Shown: positions 10,444 to 19,317 of the stretch, in pieces
How positions within the stretch are numbered: the stretch's first letter is position 1
Layout of the letters: every line of letters starts with the position of its first letter
DNA from: Microcoleus sp. FACHB-DQ6
GTDB lineage: Bacteria; Cyanobacteriota; Cyanobacteriia; Cyanobacteriales; Microcoleaceae
Direction: 5' to 3'
Assembly: GCA_014695175.1 (NCBI GenBank)
Contig: JACJNV010000393.1
Span: 1 to 49,982 of the forward strand
DNA: 49,982 bases
Position numbers and translations under genes: made by a program
The notes under the pieces: model-generated
What the model was told of the DNA's origin: nothing
Seen by the model: the letters and a program-made list of their open reading frames with translations, nothing else
The model's database searches: none

Positions 10444-11216
10444 TCCCACACCCTCCAAGGAGCTTGTCCATTATCCCAAAGTTCATTCAAATACTTATAT
10501 TCGCGGTAAGTATCCATCGCAAAGAAGAAACCTTCGTGGCGGTACGCCATCAATTGTCCCTGCGCCGCTAACTGCTCTAGTGGCTCTCGCTCAAAAAAAC
10601 AATCATCCCCCCTCAAAGCCTCAAATATGCTGCGGTGAAGGACCAAAAATCCGGCACTAGCCCAGCCATCTATTTGAGGTTTTTCGGTGAATTCCAGAAC
10701 TTGGCCTTGGTTGTCAACATCTAAAATACCATATCTCGATACCGGACGCACTGTACTAACAGTTGCCAGCTTACCATGAGCCTTATGAAAATCCACCAAA
10801 GCTCCAATATCGATATCAGCAACTCCATCACCGTATGTCACCATAAAGGTATCATCAGTAATGTATTTCTCCACACGTTTCACCCGCCCCCCAGTCATAG
10901 TGTCCGAGCCAGTTTCTGCCAGTGTCACCTTAAAATCTTGCTCGCGATGCTCCTCGTGATAGGTAATGCAATTCTGGCGACCCAAGCAAATAGTAAAATC
11001 ATTATTCATCGCTTCATAATTCAGGAAATACTCCTTAATCATGTTGCCGCGATAGCCCAAACACACAATAAAGTCCCGGAAACCGTAATGGGCATAGGTC
11101 TTCATAATGTGCCATAGAATCGGATACCCCCCCACATCTACTAGGGGCTTAGGACGAAATTCTGTTTCTTCTCGGAGACGTGTCCCCAAACCGCCGGCTA
11201 ATATAACTACTTGCAT
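10440..11216 (-). CDS. rfbF: Glucose-1-phosphate cytidylyltransferase
   Basis: The product has 258 residues, the normal RfbF length. The nucleotidyltransferase signature [13 protein letters not shown] is at the N-terminus, followed by [17 protein letters not shown]. The metal-binding motif is [10 protein letters not shown] and the substrate-loop motif is EFTEKPQ. It makes CDP-glucose from glucose-1-phosphate and CTP, the committed step of CDP-deoxyhexose synthesis. It is followed by rfbG with a 4-base overlap and lies about 90 bases after the gmd-like gene, so co-transcription is likely. Confidence 0.92.
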   Translation of the reverse strand: MQVVILAGGLGTRLREETEFRPKPLVDVGGYPILWHIMKTYAHYGFRDFIVCLGYRGNMIKEYFLNYEAMNNDFTICLGRQNCITYHEEHREQDFKVTLAETGSDTMTGGRVKRVEKYITDDTFMVTYGDGVADIDIGALVDFHKAHGKLATVSTVRPVSRYGILDVDNQGQVLEFTEKPQIDGWASAGFLVLHRSIFEALRGDDCFFEREPLEQLAAQGQLMAYRHEGFFFAMDTYREYKYLNELWDNGQAPWRVWE

Positions 11217-11306
11217 TGTTTCACATCTTGAAAAGGGTACACAACCGCTGATAATTCACAACAGGTATTTATTGCAAACAAAGAGCTATTTTTTATGAAA
11301 AAATCC

Positions 11307-12266
11307 TCACACCTTACCCATCCTCGCCTCCACCATCATCCGCACCACATCGCGCATCTTATACTTCGCCTCCCATCCTAACTTTTGCTTCGCCTTAGCC
11401 GGATTTCCCCTCCCAACTGCAATCTCCGTCGGTCTGTAGAGACTAGCATCGCTTACTAAATGTTCCTGCCAATCCAAATCGGCAGAAACAAACGCTGTCT
11501 GCACAAACTCCTCCAAAGGATAACTTACACCCGTGGCAATTACATAATCGTCCGGTTCTTCCTGCTGCAACATCAAATACATCGCCTCCACATATTCCGG
11601 CGCCCAACCCCAGTCCCGCTGCACTGAAATATTACCTAAATGCAGTTTTTCCGAACTACCTGCAGCAATTCGGCACACCACAGATACTATTTTTTGGGTA
11701 ACAAACCTCTCCGGCCGCAGCGGCGACTCGTGATTGAACAGAATACCAGAACACGCAAACAAATTGTACGCTTCCCGATAATTCGCTACTTCCCAAAATG
11801 CCGTTGCTTTCGCTACCGCGTAAGGACTTCTGGGGCGAAAAGGCGTGTTTTCATCCGCTGCACTGCCTCCGGTATCCCCAAAACATTCGCTGGAACTGGC
11901 ATTGTAAAGTTTGATTTTTCCGCCTGTAAACCGAATTGCTTCTAACAGATTCAATGTGCCTGTGGCAATGCTTTCGAGGGTTTCTACGGGCTGTTCAAAA
12001 GACAGACCGACGGAACTTTGACCTGCTAGATTGTACACCTCATCTGGCTCTATTTTAGCAAGCACTTGCAAAACGCTGCGAAAATCGTTTAGAGACATGG
12101 ATTCTAGTTTTACTCTGTCTCGGATGCCCAAACGCGCCAGGTTTCCGAAACTAGACATTTGGGCGTCCCTGGAGGTGCCGCAAACTTCATAACCTCGATC
12201 GAGCAAAAGTTTAGCTAAATAAGTTCCGTCTTGACCTGATACACCACAAATTAGCACTTTTTTCAT
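11307..12266 (-). CDS. gmd: GDP-mannose 4,6-dehydratase family protein
   Basis: The product has 319 residues from the ATG at 12266; a TTG at 12284 would add six. It has the Rossmann motif GVSGQDGTYLAKLL, the active-site region SSSECFGD, catalytic YAVAK, and the highly conserved GMD block RDWGWAPEYVEAMYLML. It is shorter than classical Gmd (~345-370) but keeps all motifs. It makes GDP-4-keto-6-deoxymannose, precursor of fucose, rhamnose or perosamine. It is the first gene of the operon. Its GDP chemistry differs from the CDP route downstream, so either two sugars are made or the nucleotide specificity is not as the family name suggests. Confidence 0.82.
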   Translation of the reverse strand: MKKVLICGVSGQDGTYLAKLLLDRGYEVCGTSRDAQMSSFGNLARLGIRDRVKLESMSLNDFRSVLQVLAKIEPDEVYNLAGQSSVGLSFEQPVETLESIATGTLNLLEAIRFTGGKIKLYNASSSECFGDTGGSAADENTPFRPRSPYAVAKATAFWEVANYREAYNLFACSGILFNHESPLRPERFVTQKIVSVVCRIAAGSSEKLHLGNISVQRDWGWAPEYVEAMYLMLQQEEPDDYVIATGVSYPLEEFVQTAFVSADLDWQEHLVSDASLYRPTEIAVGRGNPAKAKQKLGWEAKYKMRDVVRMMVEARMGKV

Positions 12267-12682
12267 ATCAGATTTTGTTGGCAAAACTACACCGTAGCTG
12301 TTGCTATTTTTCCAGTTGTTTAACTTTTATAGTCGGAATTTTTATTTTTTTAATATTTGGGATATTCCGAAAACTTACCACAGCAAGTTTAAGCGGTTAC
12401 TACAAACCAACAACAACTTTATCATCAAGCAGACCCGAAAGCCCGATCGAAGTATTTTGCAAAAAGTTCGATAGCTGGGAGTAGCAGCATAAGCATATAG
12501 TAGGGACACGGCACTGCCATGTCCCTACTATATTACATTTTGTACTCGCCAACTATCGACTGCCAAAAGTCTCTACCGCTCGAAAACAGAAATAACCAGT
12601 CAGCTAGAAATCGACTCAAAAGTACAAAATATTAGCCTTTTTTACCTTCTGCCGAATGACTAAAGCCTTCTGCCTTCGGATA
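12267..12682. other. Intergenic region between gap2 and the sugar operon
   Basis: No gene is visible. The operon on the minus strand must start from a promoter in 12270-12490, which is AT-rich (for example 12336-12360). The other half holds the 37-base palindrome at 12496-12532 and a GCCTTCTGCC/TTCGG motif near 12664-12679 that recurs elsewhere in the window (13860-13890, 23300-23340). Confidence 0.5.
12496..12532. repeat. 37-base palindrome, GGACAC family copy 1
   Basis: Two 18-base arms (12496-12513 and 12515-12532) pair around a single central base with one mismatch. The core is GGGACACGGCA N TGCCATGTCCC. It lies about 150 bases 3' of gap2 on the minus strand. Two more palindromes with the same core design occur at 35742-35762 and 48193-48213, each 3' of a gene. 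It could act as a terminator hairpin or be a REP-like mobile repeat. Confidence 0.85.
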
Positions 12683-13702
12683 CTAGGCTTCCCAACGTTC
12701 GGCGACCAATTCAGCCAAGTCAACCACCCGCTGACTGTAGCCCCACTCATTGTCGTACCAAGCCAACAGCTTCACCATGTCGCCATCCATCACCAGCGTC
12801 AAGCTGGAATCCAGAATCGAAGAAGCATCACTTCCGCGATAGTCGCATGAAACTAAAGGCAAATCGTTGTACTCCAAAATCCCTTTCATGGAGCCAGAGG
12901 CAGCTTCTTTGAACACTTGATTTACTTGCTCGGTAAAAGTCTTTTTCTCTACCTGAGCCACAAAATCAACTACCGACACATTAGGAGTCGGGACGCGCAT
13001 GGCGATACCATTTAACTTGCCTTTCAATTCCGGAATCACCAGAGCCACAGCTTGGGCTGCTCCGGTAGAAGTCGGCACAATATTCATTGCTGCCGCCCGG
13101 GCCCGCCGCAAGTCGCGGTGGCTGGCATCCAGCAAGCGCTGGTCGCCAGTATAGCTGTGGGTAGTGGTCATCATGCCTTTGACGATGCCAAAATTTTCGT
13201 GCAGCACTTTCAGTACAGGAGCCAGACAGTTGGTAGTACAGCTAGCATTGCTGATGACTGTGTAGTCACTGTGCTTGTAGTTGTGGTGGTTGACTCCCAT
13301 CACATAAGTGCCAACTTCAGAACCCTTGCCGGGAGCGGTAATTAGCACTTTTTTAGCGCCGGCAGTGATATGCTTCGATGCACCAGCTTGGTCAACGAAG
13401 ACGCCGGTCGATTCAATAATCAGATCAATACCCCAATCTTTCCAAGGCAAGTTTAGCGGGTTGCGATCGCTCACGCATTTAACTGTCTTGCCGTTGAGAG
13501 TAATGGAATTTTCATCCGCACTGATGTCCACATTCTTCAACGTTCCCATCATGGAATCGTATCTCAGCAAGTGAGCATTACTTCTGGGATCGGAAGTGTC
13601 ATTAATAGCTACCAACTCTAGCTGGCTGTTTTCTCTGCCCAGCCAGCAGCGCGCAAAACTGCGCCCGATACGTCCAAAACCATTGATCGCGACTCTAATC
13701 AC
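12683..13702 (-). CDS. gap2: NADP-type glyceraldehyde-3-phosphate dehydrogenase
   Basis: The product has 339 residues and reads as cyanobacterial/chloroplast GAPDH throughout: INGFGRIGR at the N-terminus, the catalytic cysteine in SNASCTTNC, and WYDNEWGYS near the C-terminus. The segment [12 protein letters not shown] has Ala-Ser where NAD-specific enzymes have Leu-Pro or Gly-Pro, the known mark of NADP use. This points to Gap2, the Calvin-cycle/gluconeogenic enzyme, rather than glycolytic Gap1. The start is GTG, preceded at five bases by a perfect AGGAGGT (13708-13714). The gene stands alone, with its own upstream AT-rich region at 13715-13830. Confidence 0.96.
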   Translation of the reverse strand: MIRVAINGFGRIGRSFARCWLGRENSQLELVAINDTSDPRSNAHLLRYDSMMGTLKNVDISADENSITLNGKTVKCVSDRNPLNLPWKDWGIDLIIESTGVFVDQAGASKHITAGAKKVLITAPGKGSEVGTYVMGVNHHNYKHSDYTVISNASCTTNCLAPVLKVLHENFGIVKGMMTTTHSYTGDQRLLDASHRDLRRARAAAMNIVPTSTGAAQAVALVIPELKGKLNGIAMRVPTPNVSVVDFVAQVEKKTFTEQVNQVFKEAASGSMKGILEYNDLPLVSCDYRGSDASSILDSSLTLVMDGDMVKLLAWYDNEWGYSQRVVDLAELVAERWEA

Positions 13703-13707
13703 CTTGT

Positions 13708-13714
13708 ACCTCCT
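13708..13714 (-). promoter_or_regulatory. Strong ribosome-binding site of gap2
   Basis: Read on the minus strand this is AGGAGGT, five bases upstream of the GTG at 13702. A perfect anti-Shine-Dalgarno match is unusual in this window, and it settles the non-ATG start. Confidence 0.85.
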
Positions 13715-13892
13715 AACGATGGCAGCCTCTAGCTCAGGCTTAAATTTTGAAAAAATTTAAGAATTGACTTATGAGACAAGATCATATCGCAAAGGTCGAT
13801 CCTTTCTAACTTTTTGTGTCGATCAAAAAAGCTTGAACTTTTCTAGAAGGCTGAAATTGCAAGGCCGAAGGCATTAGGCTTTCTGCCGCTGG

Positions 13893-14609
13893 TTACTGGT
13901 AAAGCTGATGGGCTGCAATATAAGTCCCGACAACTTCCGGGACTAAGTAGCGGAGGTCAATCCTTTCGGCGCAGCAGCGGCGGATGTGGCTCGACGAAAT
14001 CTCGATCGCAGGCATGGAAAGCACCTCCCAGCGAATTTCCACGTCCAAAAGAGCCATTTGTTCGGCAACTCGTCGGCCCACAGCATTTGCCTGAACCTGC
14101 ATCCTGTCCCCTGCAGAAGCGAGGGGTTTTCCACCAGGACAATCTCCCCACTCGGACAGTTCCCCAATCTCCCCGCTTTCTGCCGTCTCTCGATCTCCCT
14201 GAGTCGGACGTGGGGCCACCAACCAGTCGCACAACCCGGCAATTTCGCAGCACCGGTGCCATTTGGGGAGAGTAATGAGTGCGTCACTACCAATAATCCA
14301 GTACCAGCGATGATCGCCTGGATACAATGTTTGCAAATACAGCAGGGTGTCGATCGCAAAAGAACTGTCGGAGGGATTTGCCGACCGCGGCGAAATTAGG
14401 AAGTCGGGCCGATCGGCGATCGCCAGAGCGAGCATTTCCCGCCGCTGCTCAAAACTTGCCAAATCCGGGCGCTCTTTGTGAGGAGGAGAGCGATCCGGTA
14501 CCCAAATGACTCGATCGAGAGCAAATTGACTCGCAGCCGTCTCGGCTACCAACACGTGACCCCAGTGAACCGGATCAAAAGTCCCCCCCAAAATCGCTAT
14601 TTTCCCCAT
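13893..14609 (-). CDS. nadD: Nicotinate-nucleotide adenylyltransferase
   Basis: The product has 238 residues. The nucleotidyltransferase signature GGTFDPVHWGHVLVAE is at 8-23, IIGSDALITLPKW at 105-117, and the C-terminal ISSSHIRR at 204-211. It adenylates nicotinate mononucleotide in NAD synthesis. The protein is longer than usual (~190-215) because of an acidic/glycine-rich insertion at about residues 136-172 (DNA 14094-14204) between two conserved strands. The insertion DNA is made of short C-rich near-repeats (AATCTCCCC twice), so it looks like a later expansion in a surface loop. The gene is monocistronic. Confidence 0.93.
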   Translation of the reverse strand: MGKIAILGGTFDPVHWGHVLVAETAASQFALDRVIWVPDRSPPHKERPDLASFEQRREMLALAIADRPDFLISPRSANPSDSSFAIDTLLYLQTLYPGDHRWYWIIGSDALITLPKWHRCCEIAGLCDWLVAPRPTQGDRETAESGEIGELSEWGDCPGGKPLASAGDRMQVQANAVGRRVAEQMALLDVEIRWEVLSMPAIEISSSHIRRCCAERIDLRYLVPEVVGTYIAAHQLYQ

Positions 14610-15569
14610 ATTTCCCCAAGATCAGGATTAATACAGACATCGCGCCAATTTTATGTTTATACACTTTTAACCATAAGCTCGTTTATTAGAAAACCCTCGC
14701 TTCACATTGGGGACAAACCCTTGGACGACCCTAGTTTCGACGATCGTCCTGGACGCTAAAACCGATTTTGTTAACCCCCTTAATTCGTTCAAACCTTCAA
14801 TCCGAGTTCAAAAACCCGGTTCTGAGGGTCGGAGTGGTTCCGGGACTCGGTGATTAACCTTGCCAATATTAATCCCAACTTGTTTTGATTGCGCGATCGA
14901 CCCCCTGAGCATTCGTTGGTTGGCGGGTCAAAAAGTTTTGACAGTAGATATTTTTTAGCGCTGTGGTAAAAACTTTTAGGGCTGCCAAGAGGGTTCATCG
15001 GCTTCTCGATCGATCCCATGATTTGGTTGGCTCAATGGCTATTCGACTATTCCGACTAACTACATAACTTATATATACAATATAGTAAAAATATATACTA
15101 TAGCTGCGCTCGTGTCAATCTCTGACTTGGGCGAGATAATGACCGTAAAGGTAGATTTATGACTGTAAAAGGAGCGAAATTTGGTTATACGTGGTAGTGT
15201 TTGTAAATCCTTATGGGTTTTACCCTCAATCTTGGTAGAAAGGTTGTGGGGCTTTTGCTACCGTATCCGAGCACAGCAGGCGGATAGAAATAGAAAGAAT
15301 GCAGGAGTATGCAAGCACCCAAATTAGTCTGTTGGGCCAGACCCCAGACCGCGTTTTCTGTTACCTGCTATTTTCGAGCTGTGACTGTTCCGGAAAACTA
15401 CTCGGTACTAAGTCATATAGGATACAAGACAAACATCTCTACAAGTCCCGCAAATCTAGGGACGCGCAGAGAATTTTGTACAAAATCTCTAGCGAACTGT
15501 ATCCTGAAAAAACAATTCTTGATATGATATCGCGTGTTATTGGCGTGGTGTGGTGTGTGAGGAGCGAAG
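14610..15569. other. Long intergenic region between nadD and murC
   Basis: There are 960 bases without a recognisable gene. Open frames at 14789-15019 (minus) and 15299-15586 (plus) have no familiar motif, and the second runs into murC. An AT-rich island at 15070-15105 contains the inverted pair TATAGTA/TACTATA and is a candidate promoter region; if it drives murC the leader would be about 450 bases. The murC ribosome-binding site GAGGAG is at about 15558-15563. A regulatory RNA is possible, but no known class was recognised. Confidence 0.4.
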
Positions 15570-17126
15570 ATGCCGAGTTCTGTTGATTTCAGCGGTAGAC
15601 CATTTCATTTCATCGGCATTGGTGGGATTGGGATGTCAGCCCTAGCCTACATTCTAGCTAAACGCAAGTTGCCTGTGTACGGCTCCGACATTAAATCGAG
15701 TCACATAACCGAGCGCTTGCAAGGAATGGGAGCTCATATTTTTTGGAGTCAAGACGCCAGCAATTTTGAACTATTTCAAACGGCCCTTAACGGTAGCAGT
15801 CCCGACTGCGGCCAACAGGAAAGGGCAGTATCCTCGATAGTCGCGGGTACGGTAGGGACTTCTGTCGCGACAGCCGAAGCTCTCCAATTGAACGGCAACG
15901 GTTCAAGCGCCCAAGCAATTGGGGGATTGCCTCAAGTAGTATGTTCGACGGCTATTCACCCAGCCAATGCCGAATATCGAGCTGCTTTAGATTTGGGCTG
16001 TCCGATTTTTCATCGATCGGATGTGTTGGCAGCCTTAATTCAAGATTACCAAAGCATAGCCGTAGCGGGGACTCACGGCAAAACTACTACTAGCAGCTTA
16101 ATCGGCTTCATGCTGATGGCTGCGGGCCTAGACCCGACGATCGTGGTAGGAGGCGAGGTAAATGCTTGGGAAGGCAATGCCCGTTTGGGAGAAGGCCCCT
16201 ACTTAGTTGCCGAGGCTGATGAATCCGACGGTTCTCTCGTCAAGCTGGTTGCCAAAATTGGCATAGTGACGAATGTAGAACTGGATCATCCGGACCATTA
16301 CGATACCCTTGACCAGGTAATAGACACATTTAAGGTGTTTGCCCAAAACTGTCAAACCTTGGTGGGCTGCATTGACGACCAAATCGTCAAAGACTGCCTT
16401 CAGCCTCATGTCAGTTATAGCTTGCAGCCGGACAGCGGTGCTGACTACACGGTTTCGGGCGTGGAGTACGGAGCAGAAAGCACCAAGGCACGGATTTGGG
16501 AGCGAGGAACTTTCCTAGGGGAAATCGAGTTGAAGTTGCTGGGCACACACAATCTCAGCAATGCACTAGCTGCGGTAGCAGTAGGCCGATTGTTGGGGTT
16601 AGAGTTTTCGGCGATTGCCAAAGCGATTGCTGGCTTTGAAGGAGCTCGCCGCCGTTTTGAGGTGCGGGGTTTTCACAATGACATCCTGTTTGTGGACGAC
16701 TACGCCCACCATCCTAGCGAAATTCGTGTCACCTTGGCGGCGGCTCGCTTGCGGATCGAAGGTAGCGAAAAAAATCCCAAATCCCGAAGAGTGGTTGCAA
16801 TTTTTCAACCCCACCGTTACAGCCGGACTCTGACATTTTTGCCAGAATTTGCTCAATCTTTTGGGGATGCTGATTTGGTTGTGGCTTGCGATATTTATAG
16901 TGCTGGGGAACCCAATTTAGGAGAGATTAGCGGGCAGCAGGTTGCTGATTTGATTGCTAAAGAAGGCCGAGAGGTTGAGTTTGCGCCTTCCCTGGAGTCA
17001 GTCACTAAGTTTTTAACCAAAAATCTGCAACCGGGGGATTTGGCTCTGTTTTTGGGTGCTGGTAATCTGAATCAGATTATTCCAGAGGTTATGGCTTTTT
17101 ATCAACAAGCCGATCGCCCCGATTAG
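15570..17126 (+). CDS. murC: UDP-N-acetylmuramate--L-alanine ligase
   Basis: The product has 518 residues. The N-terminal Rossmann motif is FIGIGGIGMSALA (14-26), the ATP-binding P-loop is AGTHGKTTT at 166-174, and the C-terminal domain has FVDDYAHHPSEI and FQPHRYSRT, all MurC hallmarks. It adds L-alanine to UDP-MurNAc in peptidoglycan synthesis in the cytoplasm. About 50 extra residues (~68-120, rich in Ser, Gly, Ala) interrupt the N-terminal domain just before CSTAIHPANAEY, where most MurC proteins are compact. The start has GAGGAG a few bases upstream. murB follows 150 bases later in the same direction. Confidence 0.96.
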   Translation: MPSSVDFSGRPFHFIGIGGIGMSALAYILAKRKLPVYGSDIKSSHITERLQGMGAHIFWSQDASNFELFQTALNGSSPDCGQQERAVSSIVAGTVGTSVATAEALQLNGNGSSAQAIGGLPQVVCSTAIHPANAEYRAALDLGCPIFHRSDVLAALIQDYQSIAVAGTHGKTTTSSLIGFMLMAAGLDPTIVVGGEVNAWEGNARLGEGPYLVAEADESDGSLVKLVAKIGIVTNVELDHPDHYDTLDQVIDTFKVFAQNCQTLVGCIDDQIVKDCLQPHVSYSLQPDSGADYTVSGVEYGAESTKARIWERGTFLGEIELKLLGTHNLSNALAAVAVGRLLGLEFSAIAKAIAGFEGARRRFEVRGFHNDILFVDDYAHHPSEIRVTLAAARLRIEGSEKNPKSRRVVAIFQPHRYSRTLTFLPEFAQSFGDADLVVACDIYSAGEPNLGEISGQQVADLIAKEGREVEFAPSLESVTKFLTKNLQPGDLALFLGAGNLNQIIPEVMAFYQQADRPD

Positions 17127-17276
17127 CTCGCCAACTGAGTAGAGTCGATCGACATTATGGCGTTGCACGTTGTGCCGAAACTTCTGTCGGGCGGCTCGCT
17201 CAAAGCGGCCACATAAGTTAGCTAAATGGATTTTCAACCACGTCTTTGAGCGAAGGTATTTTTAAGGATTTTCAAG

Positions 17277-18233
17277 ATGGTGACTATCTCGAATGACTCC
17301 TCTGTTAAGGACAATCGGCGAGTGTATTCTCCTATTTCTTTGCGGGGAACTGATTGCAAGATTAATTCCCAAGTTTCGCTGGCGGGTCTGACTTCCTTCC
17401 GAGTCGGCGGCCCTGCCGAGTGGTACGTTGCTCCCCGCAGTATGGAGGCTTTGCAAGCGAGTTTTGCCTGGGCACACGATGAAGGGATGCCGGTGACTCT
17501 GCTGGGTGCGGGTTCTAATTTGTTGGTGAGCGATCGGGGTTTGTCCGGTTTGGTCGTCGCCACTCGCTACCTGAAACAGGTGAATTTTAATGCAGAAACA
17601 GGTCAAGTGACAGCGGGGGCGGGAGAGTCAATTCCCCGCCTCGCTTGGTTGGCCGCTAAACGGGGCTGGAAAGGTCTAGAATGGGCAGTCGGCATACCGG
17701 GTACAGTGGGAGGGGCTGTGGTGATGAATGCAGGCGCTCACAGAGGCTGTACTGCTGATATTCTAGTAAACGCTCGCGTCCTATCCCCTGGTGGTAAGGT
17801 GGAAATTCTGACTCCCCAAGAGTTGGAGTACCGCTACCGGACTTCGGTGCTGCAAGGGGGCGATCGGCTAGTGACGGAAGCGACTTTCCAGTTACAGCCG
17901 GGATTCGACCGATCGCAAGTAATGGCCGAAACTAATGACCATTTCAGTCAGCGGCGGACAACTCAACCTTACCACTTACCGAGCTGTGGCTCAGTCTTCC
18001 GCAACCCCGGCCCCAAGACGGCAGGTTGGTTCATCGAACAAGCGGGACTGAAGGGATATCAGATCGGTGGCGCACAAGTGGCTCAGCGCCATGCTAATTT
18101 TATTCTTAACTGCGGGTCGGCAACGGCCAATGATATTTTTCAAGTGATCCGCCACGTTCAACAGCAAGTCGAGCAGCGGTGGTCGCTGTTGTTGGAGCCA
18201 GAAGTTAGAATACTGGGAGAGTTTCCCTTCTAA
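17277..18233 (+). CDS. murB: UDP-N-acetylenolpyruvoylglucosamine reductase
   Basis: The product has 318 residues. It has the FAD-binding pattern of MurB: FRVGGPAEWYV, LLGAGSNLLVSD, and GIPGTVGGAVVMNAGAHRG. The catalytic serine region is PSCGSVFRNP, and AGLKGYQIGGAQVAQRHANFI follows, as in type IIa MurB. It reduces enolpyruvyl-UDP-GlcNAc to UDP-MurNAc, the substrate used by the neighbouring MurC. The start ATG has AAGGA about nine bases upstream. murC-murB adjacency is common in cyanobacteria. Confidence 0.96.
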   Translation: MVTISNDSSVKDNRRVYSPISLRGTDCKINSQVSLAGLTSFRVGGPAEWYVAPRSMEALQASFAWAHDEGMPVTLLGAGSNLLVSDRGLSGLVVATRYLKQVNFNAETGQVTAGAGESIPRLAWLAAKRGWKGLEWAVGIPGTVGGAVVMNAGAHRGCTADILVNARVLSPGGKVEILTPQELEYRYRTSVLQGGDRLVTEATFQLQPGFDRSQVMAETNDHFSQRRTTQPYHLPSCGSVFRNPGPKTAGWFIEQAGLKGYQIGGAQVAQRHANFILNCGSATANDIFQVIRHVQQQVEQRWSLLLEPEVRILGEFPF

Positions 18234-18295
18234 GGCATCATTGAAGTAATACGGAAACGGCAGACTGCCAGCCCACACACCATCACAAAGTAGTT

Positions 18296-18646
18296 ATGAC
18301 AAAATCAGGACAAGGATTTGGCTTCGGCCTGGGAAAAATGAAAGAACTGACTGAAGCTTTCAAAAAAGCTCAGCAGGTTCAAGAAGGAGCTAAAAAGCTC
18401 CAAGAAGAGTTGGATGTAATGGAAATTGAGGGAACTGCCGGCGGCGGCTTGGTCAAGGTTTTTCTCAGCGGCAACCAAGAACCCCGCCGCGTGGAAATCT
18501 CACCGGATGCCCTCGGTGAAGGTGCTGATGTGGTTTCTGAACTCGTCACGGTGGCGATGCAGGATGCTTACGCTAAGTCTACGATGACGATGCGGGAGAA
18601 AATGGAAGAACTCACCGGTGGACTCAATCTCCCCGGTTTCGGTTAA
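18296..18646 (+). CDS. ybaB: YbaB/EbfC family nucleoid-associated protein
   Basis: The product has 116 residues, typical of the family. It has the long N-terminal helix [20 protein letters not shown], then [19 protein letters not shown] and the C-terminal [16 protein letters not shown], all conserved. These small dimers bind DNA. The gene lies 62 bases after murB in the same direction and may be on the same transcript. A short repeat-rich spacer follows. Confidence 0.93.
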   Translation: MTKSGQGFGFGLGKMKELTEAFKKAQQVQEGAKKLQEELDVMEIEGTAGGGLVKVFLSGNQEPRRVEISPDALGEGADVVSELVTVAMQDAYAKSTMTMREKMEELTGGLNLPGFG

Positions 18647-18812
18647 TCATTAGTCATCAGTCATTAGTTGTTAGCTATCTGTGTTTAAAAAGGAATCTAT
18701 AGCTAATGACTGATTGATTTCTCTGAAGCACGAAAATTTTGGAAAAAGGGGAAAGGAAAAATTTTCTTTCTTCCTTCCCATTAAAAATTACCAATTACTA
18801 ATTATCAATTAA
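18647..18812. repeat. Repeat-rich spacer with hairpins
   Basis: The spacer starts with repeated ATTAGTCAT/CAGTCATTAG units. TCAGTCATTAG is repeated inverted as CTAATGACTGA after a short gap, giving a hairpin just after ybaB that could terminate transcription. Later, GAAAATTTT and AAAATTTTC form a second inverted pair (~18731-18761). The end, TTACCAATTACTAATTATCAATT, is a low-complexity run related to 40621-40645. Confidence 0.55.
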
Positions 18813-19316
18813 ATGTCTTATAAATTATTGTTTGTCTGCCTCGGAAACATCTGCCGATCGCCCTCAGCAGAAAATATTATGAATCACTTAATTAAAGAAG
18901 CGGGTTTGAGCGATCGTATCACCTGCGATTCGGCCGGAACTGCTAGCTATCACATTGGCAGCCCCCCTGACAGGCGGATGGCATTGGCGGCGAGGAAGCG
19001 AGACATTGAATTGCTAGGCGAAGCCCGCCAATTTGCCAGGAAAGATTTTGAAAATTTTGATTTGATTCTGGCCATGGATCTGGAAAATTATCGCAATATT
19101 CTTGCCCTGGATGCGGCTGGAAAGTATAAAGATAAAGTGCGACTGATGTGCGATTTTTGCCAGAAATACGACCTTAAAGAAGTGCCTGATCCTTACTACG
19201 GTGGCCCGGAGGGATTTGATCGAGTAATTGATTTGCTGCTAGACGCTTCAGAGGGTTTGTTAGAGTACGTTGTCAGTCGGAAAAATTTAACCGTTGGCGG
19301 TCAGCAATCAATTTAA
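18813..19316 (+). CDS. Low-molecular-weight protein tyrosine phosphatase
   Basis: The product has 167 residues. The active-site loop C-x5-R followed by S is seen as CLGNICRS, with the nucleophile Cys9 and Arg15. The general-acid aspartate is D126 in the conserved DPYYGG. It dephosphorylates tyrosine-phosphorylated proteins and often acts in exopolysaccharide control or stress. No partner tyrosine kinase is in the window. It converges with the next gene with one base between stop codons. Confidence 0.93.
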   Translation: MSYKLLFVCLGNICRSPSAENIMNHLIKEAGLSDRITCDSAGTASYHIGSPPDRRMALAARKRDIELLGEARQFARKDFENFDLILAMDLENYRNILALDAAGKYKDKVRLMCDFCQKYDLKEVPDPYYGGPEGFDRVIDLLLDASEGLLEYVVSRKNLTVGGQQSI

Positions 19317-19317
19317 A

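Noticed and set aside
13943-14359. Overlapping frames in the nadD insertion region
   Set aside because: They are alternate readings of the C-rich insertion inside nadD; NadD motifs are continuous in its own frame.
15299-15586. 95-residue frame just before murC
   Set aside because: It overlaps the murC start, has no family motif, and its ribosome-binding site is poor; treated as leader sequence.
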